In this document: in pieces, positions 1 to 15,759 of the stretch
Position numbering within the stretch: the stretch's first letter is position 1
Layout of the letters: every line of letters begins with the position of its first letter
DNA from: Cryptomeria japonica
Taxonomy: Eukaryota > Streptophyta > Pinopsida > Cupressales > Cupressaceae
Length of the DNA stretch: 64,000 nucleotides
NCBI RefSeq assembly: GCF_030272615.1
Contig: NC_081406.1
Coordinates: 116,343,783-116,407,782 of the forward strand
Reading direction: 5' to 3'
Notes under the pieces: model-generated
Databases searched by the model: none
Told to the model about the DNA's origin: nothing
The model's input: only the letters and a program-made list of their open reading frames with translations
Program-made: the position numbers and the translations under genes

Positions 1-823
1 AGAATGTTGAGAATAACTCACCATTCTTTTGTTTGGTATTACATAGATCAGCCATGAAGACATCTCGTTCTATGTTATTTGCATGATGAGTGATAAATTT
101 GTGTACGAGATCCTCAAAGGTCCTGATCCCACCGGGTAGGAGTGAGAACCATTGCATGGCTGGGCCTCCCAAACTTTGGGGAAGGAGGCACATTAAATAT
201 GTGTCTTCATATGGAACCTCTAAGCAGGCAGAGAAAAATTCTTGCACATGATCTCTAGGGTCTCCCTTTGCTTTATATTTATCAAACTTTGGAGTTTCGA
301 AGGTGCGTGAGAAAGGAGGCATGTGTATGTTTCTGTCAAATGGATATGGGCAGACATCTTTGAGAGAATATTGCTTACGTGTCTTTCCTAAATGCACTTG
401 TTGGGTGAGATCTTGTATCTGTTGTCTTAACATATCCATTTCTATAAGAGGAGGGGGCATGTTGTTGTGTTGGTAGTTATCATCATAGTTACGTGTATTC
501 CTTGCCTCTCTTTCATCATGATTTGGTTCTTGTCGATGGCTATGTCAAGCTTGTTCTGGTATATCTTTAAGTTATGATACGTCAAAGTCAGTGGGAAGTT
601 TGGCTCCTTCTTGAGCAAGTTTTAGAAAATGGGCATCAACACTTCCTTTGAGAATTTCTTCAAAAAGTTTGTCAAATTTGGGATTGCTAAGTGCGTCTTC
701 TATTTGTTCTTGTGTAGGGGTTTTTGGGTCTCCTTTTCTAGAAAATAGGTTAACATTCACTTCTTCTTCTTCCCATATTTCATTTTGATTTTGTTGACGA
801 CTCTGAGACCTAGTCCGAGTCAT
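1..823 (-). pseudogene. Retrotransposon gag, partial, two in-frame stops
   Basis: One minus-strand frame runs from the ATG at 823 to the window edge. The N-terminus (MTRTRSQSRQQNQNEIWEEE) is basic then acidic. The frame is interrupted by a TAA at 572-574 and by a TGA about 40 bases further on, then continues with a typical plant Ty3 gag core: residues like DPRDHVQEFFSACLEV, YLMCLLPQSLGGPAMQWF and FITHHANNIERD match the capsid-like domain that assembles the particle. Both stops can be explained by single C-to-T changes (CAA to TAA, CGA to TGA). The C-terminal zinc knuckle would lie beyond the edge. The family call is firm; function is lost in this copy. Confidence 0.85.
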
Positions 824-2849
824 GTTTGAATTACGATTTTGTGGGTGAAAAGTGTGTGGTTGAGAACGAGATGAATGAAAAAGTGTATGTGTGATCCCTT
901 CTTATAGTTCCAAGATTTTTATAATGATGATGATGAGTTTGAAGTTTTTGTGGATGTTTGATCTCCTAAACTAAAGGTTGGGTATCAACAAAGTCCTCTT
1001 TAGAATTGCTTGTTGTGATGTCTTAAAATTTGTGAGATGAGGTGTAGCAAGGTTTGTGCTATGACAAATGTAAGCTACCTAGTAATGAGAGAATGCACTC
1101 ATGAATGAGTTTTAACCTATCTAGATGTTTAGTAATGTCTCTTTTAGGATGTTTGATCCTAGATGTAGAGACACCCTAGAAAGTAATTTTGTTGGTATGA
1201 TAAGCAATATTTGAAAGGACTAAGGACAAAACCTCTTTGTGTTGAGAGTTGAGTGAATTTGTGATGTGTTTTGGAATGAGTGTGAACTTTTGAAATTTTC
1301 TGCTAAGGGACTATGAAGTTGTTTGGAAATGATTTTTGAGAAAGATGGAAGAAAATATATGAGGATTATGTGAACTTAGGAATCTCTAGTAAGTGATTGC
1401 AGGTTGTGGAATGTATGATGGGGGAATGCGTTGACCATGATTGTATGATATGATAGAGCCCTTCTTTGAAAGAAATCTTGTGATGCAAGTGGTTTTAATT
1501 CAAAGTTGTTGGTAAAACCATGACTATAATCATGATATCGATGGATGAAATTGTAATGTTTCAACAACTTACGGTTTTTGTATAAGAAACTAATCCTTTT
1601 TTGGGTTTTCTTTTCACTTTGCTTCTTTTTGGTTTTTCTATAAATTGACTTTTGACATATTTGAGAGATTTCCAAACACAAAGCATGGGTAGCTTTTTGC
1701 AAAAACGTGTGAAGTTGTTTTGTTTGAGATTGTTGTTGGGGTGGAACTTGTTTCAATTGTTTGAATCTTTTGACAAGAAAATACGTCAAGCACACAAGCA
1801 CATATTCTTGCCCTTTTTCAATAAAGGCACAAGAGGTGTGGGTCTAAATCAACCCAATCATGAACTTTTTGACCCTTATAAATGTATGTATGTATGTTCC
1901 TAGGCCTAAAGTTGGCCCAAATTTTCATTGGTATGAAACAAGACAAAGACAACTCAAACACGTTTTATCCCTAAGGTAATGGCCAATTGTGATATTTTCA
2001 GCCCAAAACTTGATATTTCTTCGACTTTGGTACTACATACCTTATGTATCTTGCCATGGCAGGTAAGGATGTGATATACTAAATCTTGCACGAGCATAAC
2101 AGAGAGGTGATCCCTATGATGGGGGAGTCACCACTTTCATCAAGCTACAAGTAGCCTTTCAAAAATCCCTATTTCTACTCAAGGAAATATGTGTGGTGAG
2201 TATCTTGAGACAAAAGCATCTATGCTCTTGCAATGAACTTTTCACAAATATCCTCAATCAATAGAACAGGTGGGCTTCTAAACTAAGAGGTGTCTAGTAA
2301 TGTTCTACATGTCTTTGGACGTAAGTTCATTCTGCAGTGACTCACTTAAGAGCCTTGTAACTCACAGTGGGGCCCATATGTCCTTTCGACAAGTTACACT
2401 GTAGGAACAACTACACCCAAGGCTACAACTTTCACTCTCACCTGATTTCTATAGTGGTTCAAAGGATTTACAACGCAAGGTCATCCCAAGAGTGATGTGT
2501 CTCTTGGCAGGCCTCTCTTAAAAATAGAAAAATTAGAATGTTACTAACACTTTTCTCTTGCACCTAGGACCACGAGAGCTAAGGGAGAGGATAGTGTGTG
2601 TTAGAATTGGGACCACTCTACAGATTTGCACAAGCGTGCCAAACACAAAAGACACTTGTTCTTTTTAACTTTTTTAATTGCAATGTGATCTATTTGTTAT
2701 TTGGAGATGTTGCTCCAACAGATATGGTGTTCTTTTTAGCCAAGATAAAAACTATTTTGGACACTTGACAAAATTTTGAAAAGCAAAAATAAACCTAGTC
2801 AACAAAATAAAATCGTGTAGCCTTTGTAGCAAAAATGTAGATGTGAGCT

Positions 2850-3170
2850 TCTTTCTATGCACCAAACTGAAAAATGAAGTGGATTTTAAGTGCACCAAAA
2901 GAATGAAGTTTATAGTTAATCCTTTTTCCTGAAAACAAGAAAGATGAAGGTTGTTTTAAGCACAAAAAATGAAAGTGAGATTTATTTTAGTTGCACCAAA
3001 AGACCATGAGGTTTATTTTAATCCCCTTGTTTTGAAAAACAAAGATTAAGTTTGTTTTAAGCACCAAAGTAAAAGTGAAATTTATTTTAGTTGTACCAAA
3101 AATACCATGACGTTCATTTTAATCCTTTTGTTCGAAAAAAAACATGAAAGATTAATTTAAACTCAAAGAC
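2850..3170. repeat. About 102-bp tandem repeat, three diverged copies
   Basis: The stretch repeats a pattern of TTTATTTTA followed by AATCC, then TTGTTTTAAGCACCAAA, then TTTATTTTAGTTGCACC. Equivalent points fall at 2904, 3008 and 3109, which gives a period near 102 bp. The copies are diverged but easy to align by eye. It lies in the leader of the minus-strand retrotransposon. Confidence 0.7.
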
Positions 3171-3319
3171 TAAAAAGTGTTTCTAATTTAAACTCCTCCA
3201 AAACCTGCAACAAATTGTTAGACCTGCAAAAAAAAATCACTCAAAGGGTTAGACAAGATGGTGGGCTTGACAAGCCTAAAATTTTCATTTTTCTTACAAT
3301 TTTCAACTCTCTACCTCTT

Positions 3320-3545
3320 ACAAAAGCGCTAATATGCTAGAAGACAAAAGTGCTATAACTAACAACAGAAGCACCAAAATAAACTAAAAGCGCTATAATA
3401 GAGAACATAAGCGCTAATACACTCCAAAGTGCTTATACTAAACACCGAAAATGCTAATATAAAACAAAAGCACTACAACTCAGAGAAATTAGAGGCGTTA
3501 ATTCGGGACGAAAGCGCTATTGCACGCAACGAAAGTGCCAAAACA
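3320..3545. repeat. Short degenerate repeat with AGCGCTA core
   Basis: A cluster of roughly ten short units with cores such as AAAGCGCTA, AAGTGCTA and AAGCACTA, spaced 20-35 bases apart, just inside the primer site of the retrotransposon. The core AGCGCT is itself palindromic. The variants differ mostly by C-to-T or G-to-A changes. Confidence 0.6.
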
Positions 3546-3596
3546 CTATCCTGTGCGTGGAAATCTTGCAAATTTTTAAAAAGTTTAGAAACAAAA

Positions 3597-3635
3597 ATCA
3601 GAAGGTTGTGTGTTCGATTCACATCAGGTTCACCA
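3597..3635 (-). other. Primer binding site, long match to tRNA-Trp 3' half
   Basis: On the plus strand these 39 bases read as the 3' half of a tRNA: variable loop, T-stem, TTCGATT T-loop, acceptor 3' strand and a terminal CCA. From memory they match plant tRNA-Trp except at three places, and all three differences are CpG to TpG or CpA changes. The site lies two bases inside the LTR end, exactly where the minus-strand primer binding site should be. Usual primer sites pair with 12-18 bases, so 39 is long. It is not a tRNA gene because the 5' half is missing. Confidence 0.75.
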
Positions 3636-3637
3636 AA

Positions 3638-4982
3638 TGCTGCTGTGAAAAAGGGATTAGTGGACAATAAAGAAATCATGTTAGTAAGCTTTCAACCATA
3701 AGCATAACATGAAAATGAATCCATTTCAAAGCATATCAAGAAAGATTAATAACAAAGCAAAGAAGAAAAATAAAGAACTAAACAACTCTAATACTCTCTC
3801 CCTATGCTTGATGATGTTGGCTCTTCCTTGTTCCTCTCCTCTCGAAGTCCCAAATGATTTTAGCTCTCAGCGTTTAGCACTATCCATGGATGCCATATGA
3901 AGATTCAATATGGTTGTAAATGAAAACAAATGCTTATGGAAATGTAAAAGATTTTCTATGAGAAAGCTCCTAATTAATGTCTATGTGAATTTTACTATAA
4001 TAACAATGCTCAAATGCTTTCCTCTCCTTTTTGGCTTGGGGAATGAGGTCCTTTTATAGGGAAAAATGTTGATTGAATGGCCAAGATTGAGTGGGCTTGT
4101 GAAGGGTCAAGATTGTTGGGTTTGGGACCCATGTGATGGCTTTCAACCCAATCCCATGATGGAAAGTGTCAACATGAGATGGCTTGAGAGGAGAGGGAAG
4201 AAGCATTAAATGCTTGCTCAATGACATGAGGGTTACCCTAGGAGGGTTTGATTAGGCTTGAGTTAATAGATAAAGCTTTTATCCAATGGATAAACTCTTG
4301 TGCAAGAGTTAATGGAGATAACCATGGTCAAAGCAATAAATGCTTGAAGAGACTCATGAGTTAAATGAAGGTTGAGTTAGAGAGAAAGTCTCTAACCATG
4401 TGGGGAGGTTGAGTTAACCATTAATGGTTATGTAAGAGCCATCAAGGCTTTGAAAGACTTTGGGAGTTAACTTGTTGAAAAATAAATTTCTTTAATGCAT
4501 TTCAAAAACTTTGAGGCATTTTTGAGAAGTGACCTTTGTTTGGGAATGTGCAAATGATTAGAGAGGGGGATTAGGCTAATTAGAAGGGGTTAGAAGAGAC
4601 TAGAAGAAAGTTAGTGAGCAAGTGGGTGAGGATAAAAAGAGATTTTAATTAAAATAAAATTCATTTATTTCAACTAAAATTGCGCAACTTGCATTTGTAG
4701 GAGAATGCAAGTGGGAGGGTTTTAGAGATTTAAATAAATATTGATTTATTTAAATGTGAGAGAGATTAATTAAACAAATATTTTTTATTCATTTAATTAA
4801 TTCTTAGAATATTGTTTAATGAATTAATTTTAAATAAATTGAATAATTTATTTAATTAATAGAAAAAGAGGTTCAAGATGAATTAATTAAATATTAATTT
4901 AATTAACTGTTGATAGATGGTTAAATAATTAAATAAATACTAAATATTCATTCAATTAAGTAGACAGATTTGGGTGTCTACA
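3638..4982 (-). repeat. 5' LTR, 1345 bp
   Basis: On the minus strand the LTR opens with TGTAGACACCC and closes with CAGCA, giving canonical TG...CA ends. It is followed by two bases and the primer site. The AT-rich part at 4620-4970 would be U3. The TATA box near 4051 places R and U5 between about 4025 and 3638. The partner 3' LTR is off the left edge, so the ends are set by motif and not by pairwise comparison. Confidence 0.8.
4051..4060 (-). promoter_or_regulatory. LTR TATA box
   Basis: The minus strand reads CCTATAAAAG here, a strong plant TATA box, about 920 bp into the LTR. Transcription would start about 25-35 bases further on toward lower coordinates and run through the leader into gag. 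Confidence 0.55.
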
Positions 4983-5407
4983 ATGTATATCCCCTACATT
5001 CTCATTTAAAAAATACACACAATACACCATTTAAAAATATATTTTATTAAAAAATATAATTTTTTTAATAATAAAAAATTGAACCATAAAAAATTCTCTC
5101 GAAAGCAAAATTTAGCAATGCTTTGAAACATAAAACAAAGGCTCCACTTACGAAGTTTCGCGGAATTCAAATCGTTTGTGTGGTCACGCGGGACTCTCAT
5201 ACTTCAAAGAAAGCGCGTCGAATTTTATGGCAGATAGAGACAACGCAAGTCAGTGGGAAATTAATGTTAAACTCGGCGTATTGACTCCGGTAATTTTGTT
5301 ACGGTCTCTTTACGCTGGGTCTTTCTCTCGCCCTTCTCTTGCATATCTTTCTCTGCATTCATCTTCTCTCTTTAATTCATTTCTACAACTGTTTTCTTCT
5401 GTAACGA

Positions 5408-7771
5408 ATGAAGATGAAAATGGAAGGCCTGCTGCCTCTTCATCTTTGCCATTCTCAGTATGCCAGTCTATACCCGCTGCGCTTCCTCTTTCTAGTCTTC
5501 ACAATATCCATAACATGTCTCGCTTCTTCATCTCGAGCTTGTCCAGGCTTTACATGCGGGCACTTTCATTTTCCATATCCTTTTGGGGAGGTGAACAGCG
5601 GCTGTGGTGACCCTGCACTTCAGCTTGAATGTGATCGTGAGGTGAATATGGCTCTAATTAATATTAGTGGCTATCAATACTACTTATGGGATGTCCCAGA
5701 ATTATGGAAAGAGCGTCAATTGAAAATAATTGAGAAAAAATCTTGGACGGAGGGATGCAATCCATTGGTGAGGAAGCATACAACAGAAATCTTGTCTTCT
5801 AGCCTTCGATTTAATATTACCGATGACTACAGGAATTTAACTCTATGGGAGGGATGCCCTCCTGAAACAATTGAGGATAAACTAGTGTATCCCTTACAAT
5901 GTAATCATAGCTGGTACGTCAATTTGACGGCAGACTTGAGTTTTTGTAGTAAGTGTAAGTCGAATGTTACATTCCCAGTTTCAGAAGAGGGCTTAGAAAT
6001 TGCTGAACTCGAAGAAATTCTACATACAGGATTCCGAATTCAATTGAAGCCCAACGAAATATGCACGGATTGCGAGGATAAAGGTGGGCTTTGTGGGTAT
6101 GACATCAATTCGCGGACGGAGACGACAGAAATTTATTGCCATGGGAGTAAAAGTGAGTATAGGTTCCTTTTCTAAAAAAATTACAAAAAATTATTACTTT
6201 ATAAGGCGAACGACCTGAAACTTTAGGAATCCATTTTCCAAATTTATATACTGTTTTACCAAAGTTCTCGATATTATTTTGTAAATGTTGGTCACAAGAC
6301 TTGTGTATGTGGCGTTGCAGGCAAGTCCCAAACATTGAAAATTGTTCTAGGTGAGCATCCCTGCGCATAAAATCTCTACTATTTTTTATTTATTGGGGCA
6401 TAGGATCTTTACTAATTTTGGTGAAACTCTCTATTGGGGCTTTATGCGATGATGTATGCATTCCATTGGAAACAATTATTCATTGCATTTTGCTGAATTT
6501 TATGGATTGGGGCGTTGTGGACAATTCAAGGACTGAACTGCCATCGTCATAAACGACTACCCTTTCTTCCTTAATATATACTCATCTCTCTATTATCTTT
6601 ATCTTTGTCTTTAATAGATGTGAATATAAGTCTTTTAACTTGAGCCTTTTGTTCAGGTGGTGTCATTGGAACCGTTGCATTGTTACTGATGGGGGCATTA
6701 CTTCTGTTCCTTAATCGGAAGAGGTGTTTACCCACTTACTCTCAGAATCCCGATCTTTCTAACGTGGAGAGATTCCTGCAAGATTATGTTCATCAAATGC
6801 CATGTAGATATTCATACCCTCAGCTCATGAAGATCACCAATAACTTTGCACACAAAGTAGGGGAAGGAGGTTTTGGTGTGGTCTATAAAGGAAAGCTTTC
6901 TACTGGCGATCTGGTGGCCGTCAAAATACTTGATCAGTCAAGGCGCTGTGAGAATCAATTCATGAATGAAGTAGCAACCATCGGAAGGATCCATCATGTT
7001 CATTTGGTTCGTCTGATGGGATATTGCTTCGAAGAACATAGAAACGCTTTGGTGTATGAGTACATGGCTAATGGATCTCTAGACAATTTTATATTTGCAG
7101 GAAGAGAGAAGGAACAAATCCTAAATTGGGCGCAGTTGTATTCAATTGCCTTGGGTGCGGCTCGCGGAATAGCCTATTTACACCAAGATTGTGACAACCG
7201 TATCATTCATTTTGACATAAAACCCCACAACATATTACTGGATGAAGAGTTCACACCAAAGGTAGCTGATTTTGGTCTGGCTAAACTTTGTGGGAAGAAA
7301 GAGGATCATATATCAATGACAGCCGCAAGAGGAACGCCAGGATATGCTGCTCCAGAGGTGTGGAATAGAAATTTGGGACATGTTACGGAAAAATCAGATG
7401 TTTACAGTATTGGAATGGTATTATTGGAGATTGTTGGAGGAAGGAAGAATGTTGATGTGCAGGCAAGCCGGTCCAGTCAATTGTATTTTCCGGAGTGGGC
7501 ATTCAAGTTGATGGAGAATGGGCAGTTGCAGAGGGAGTTAAGAGGAAGTGGTAAAGCGGAAATAGAATGTGAAGAGAAGGAGAAAGCAATAAGACTGGCC
7601 AAAGTAGGACTATGGTGCATCCAGTACAACTCCAGAGATCGACCGAGCATGAGTAGAGTGGTTCAAATGTTGGAAGGAAATGGTGATGATGTAAGCAATC
7701 CTCCCCTGCCTTTCAATTCAACAATTAGGGCTGCACTTTCAATACATTCAAGTGAAGAGTCTTATGTGTAA
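5408..7771 (+). CDS. LRK10L: LRK10L-type receptor-like protein kinase
   Basis: Predicted membrane receptor kinase of 629 residues. Exons are 5408-6152, 6321-6350 and 6657-7771; each junction has GT..AG ends (donors GTGAGTAT and GTGAGCAT, acceptors GCAG and TCAG), and both introns fall in phase 1 so the frame is kept. Residues 1-42 form a signal peptide, followed by a cysteine-rich galacturonan-binding-type domain (CPGFTCG, FPYPFG, CGDP) and a WAK-associated C-terminal ectodomain. The transmembrane segment is at about 259-278. The kinase domain has GEGGFG at 327-332, Lys348, Glu363, HFDIKPHN with Asp445 and DFG at 463. The residue before the catalytic Asp is Phe, so this is a non-RD kinase, as usual in this family and common among immune-type receptors. 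All catalytic residues are present and the gene looks intact. The start at 5408 was chosen because it leads straight into the signal peptide. The ligand is unknown. Confidence 0.93.
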
Positions 7772-8020
7772 GTAACCAAGGGACTTTCCTTCAAACCCAT
7801 CATTCTGGTCATCGACGTTGACATTATTGTAAGGAGTGTGAACAAAAGAGGGATGGGACACGATGAAAAGTATTCGACCACACCAAGTATGCTTAGTGTC
7901 ACTTTATTCCGACTTCATTGTAAATATGTAAAGAGAATTATCCAATATGAGGACTTTGATGTTAGCTCTTCATTTACTAAGGACCACTCTTCGATTATGA
8001 GTAGTATAAAGTGTTTTTAA

Positions 8021-14446
<6,426 letters not shown>

Positions 14447-14954
14447 GTCATATATGTGTGTGTATGGGTATGTATGTATGCATGCATGTGTATGTGTGTA
14501 TGTGTGTATGTGGGTAATGTATGTGTGTGTATGTATGTATATGTGTTTATGTGTGTATGTATATTTATGTATGTAGGTGTATGTGCATGTGTATGTATGC
14601 ATGTGTGTGTATGTACATGTGTGTGTGTGCATGAATACACACACACACATATGTACATACACACACATGCATACATACACATGTGCATACACACACACAT
14701 GTACATACACATGCACACATTCACATACACATGCATTCATACATACATACACATACACACACACACACATACACATACATGCATACATACATACACATAC
14801 ACACACATACATGCACATGTACGAATGTATGTGTGTATGTATGTGTATACATATGCGTGTATACATGTGTATGTGCACGTATGTGTGCATGTGTATGTAT
14901 GTATGCATGCATGTGTATGCGTGTATGTGTATATGTGGATGTAAGTGTGTATGT
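14447..14954. repeat. TG/CA compound microsatellite with internal inversion
   Basis: The block is TG/TATG-rich on the plus strand to about 14637, then CA/CATA-rich to about 14822, then TG-rich again to the boundary of the DNA transposon at 14955. The TG and CA blocks are complementary to one another, so the block could fold into long hairpins. Open frames of Met-Tyr-Val-Cys or His-Thr type in it are artefacts of the repeat. Confidence 0.95.
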
Positions 14955-14989
14955 GGGTGAATTCACAAAGCTGGTTCCCACTTTTGCCA
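14955..14989 (+). repeat. Left terminal inverted repeat of element 1
   Basis: It starts GGGTGAATTCACAA and ends CCACTTTTGCCA. Read against the reverse complement of the right end it differs at only a few bases plus a two-T length change in the T run. Confidence 0.8.
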
Positions 14990-15015
14990 ACGAAGGAATT
15001 TGGCAAAAGTGGGAA
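14975..15015. other. Perfect 15-bp hairpin at left transposon end
   Basis: TTCCCACTTTTGCCA at 14975-14989 is exactly complementary to TGGCAAAAGTGGGAA at 15001-15015, with an 11-base loop. The first arm is the inner part of the terminal inverted repeat. The right end has only one arm, so the two ends are not symmetric. Confidence 0.9.
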
Positions 15016-15021
15016 TTTCGG

Positions 15022-15165
15022 ATTTGCTCGTGTTCGAGCGAAATGGAAATGTTTGCTCGGACTACCCCTAGGAGTCCGAGCGAACCAACCTTTTGACTTG
15101 GGTTCGCTCAAACATCGGGCGAGTTTTGGGTTTGAGCGAATCCCCCATTCGCTCGAACCCATTGC
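15022..15165. repeat. Left subterminal GAGCGAAC cluster
   Basis: About five copies of a motif based on GTTCGAGCGAAC or its reverse complement GTTCGCTCGAAC, in both orientations, within 145 bases. Such subterminal clusters are typical binding sites for plant transposases (known for En/Spm and Ac). The binding role here is inferred. Confidence 0.7.
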
Positions 15166-15169
15166 GGTT

Positions 15170-15759
15170 AGGGTTTTTTTTTTAAATTTATAAATATCGA
15201 AAATGACAGTTAAAAGGTCATTATCAAATTTGACTTTTTCTGTCTGGTGGGGGTTGGATCAAACCAATCGTCAGCATCACATCACCGAGCTTTGTCTACA
15301 GCAATTAGCATCTTTCCTATTTCAGTTTTCGACCTTTGTTATATCAGGTGCACAAAATAACCCTTTGTTTGGTTTAATAATGTCTTTTTTTATTAAATTT
15401 GTAAATAATTTGTTTGTTAATTTATTTTTTTAAGTAAATAATTGTATATAGTTATTGTTTTTCAACATTTTAGAAAAATGTTTGATAATTTATTGTTTTT
15501 CATCATTTTAGAAAAATGTTTGATAATTTAATGTTTTGATTGAAATGTGTCAATTTGTTTTTAAAATTACATAATTGTATAGATGTATATTTTTTTCAAC
15601 ATTTTAAAAAATTGTTATGAAAAACATAGAAAACTAACCTGTAGTAAATCAGAACTTAGAAAAACATTAGCAAAAAAAGAAAAATGTTAGAAAATTTAAT
15701 TTAAATAAACATTAGAAAATTTAGATAACAAATTTAAACAAATTAGACAAAATAAATTT
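15170..15759. other. AT-rich spacer inside element 1
   Basis: AT-rich sequence between the left subterminal cluster and the satellite. It has short internal duplications around 15450-15540 (a TTTTAGAAAAATGTTTGATA type unit repeated twice). No coding signal was seen. Confidence 0.5.

Larger units (their letters stand above)
824..3596 (-). other. Retrotransposon leader, non-coding
   Basis: This is the untranslated stretch between the primer site and gag of the minus-strand retrotransposon. Nothing in it reads as a protein-coding gene. It holds a short TATG microsatellite near 1883-1900 and two kinds of tandem repeat, listed separately. Its part at about 1905-2660 resembles the stretch at 34700-35345, which marks that region as a related leader relic. 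Confidence 0.7.
1..4982 (-). mobile_element. LTR retrotransposon, 5' part (Ty3-type)
   Basis: Read on the minus strand this is the 5' end of an LTR retrotransposon: a 5' LTR (4982-3638) that begins TGTAGACACCC and ends CAGCA, two bases, a tRNA-complementary primer site (3635-3597), a long untranslated leader, then a gag reading frame that runs off the left edge. The remaining pol region and the 3' LTR lie outside the window. The flanking ATGTA at 4983-4987 is one half of the expected target duplication; the other half is not in view. The gag carries two in-frame stops, so this copy is not autonomous. The Ty3/gypsy assignment rests on the style of the gag protein. Confidence 0.85.

Noticed and set aside
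3597-3635. Possible tRNA-Trp gene
   Set aside because: Only the 3' half with an encoded CCA is present, and it stands exactly at the primer-site position two bases from an LTR end.
5176-5610. 144-residue frame overlapping the kinase start
   Set aside because: It is out of frame with the signal peptide and GUB-type domain, and has no recognisable domain of its own.
7838-8020. 60-residue frame after the kinase
   Set aside because: Short, no domain, and probably in the 3' untranslated region.
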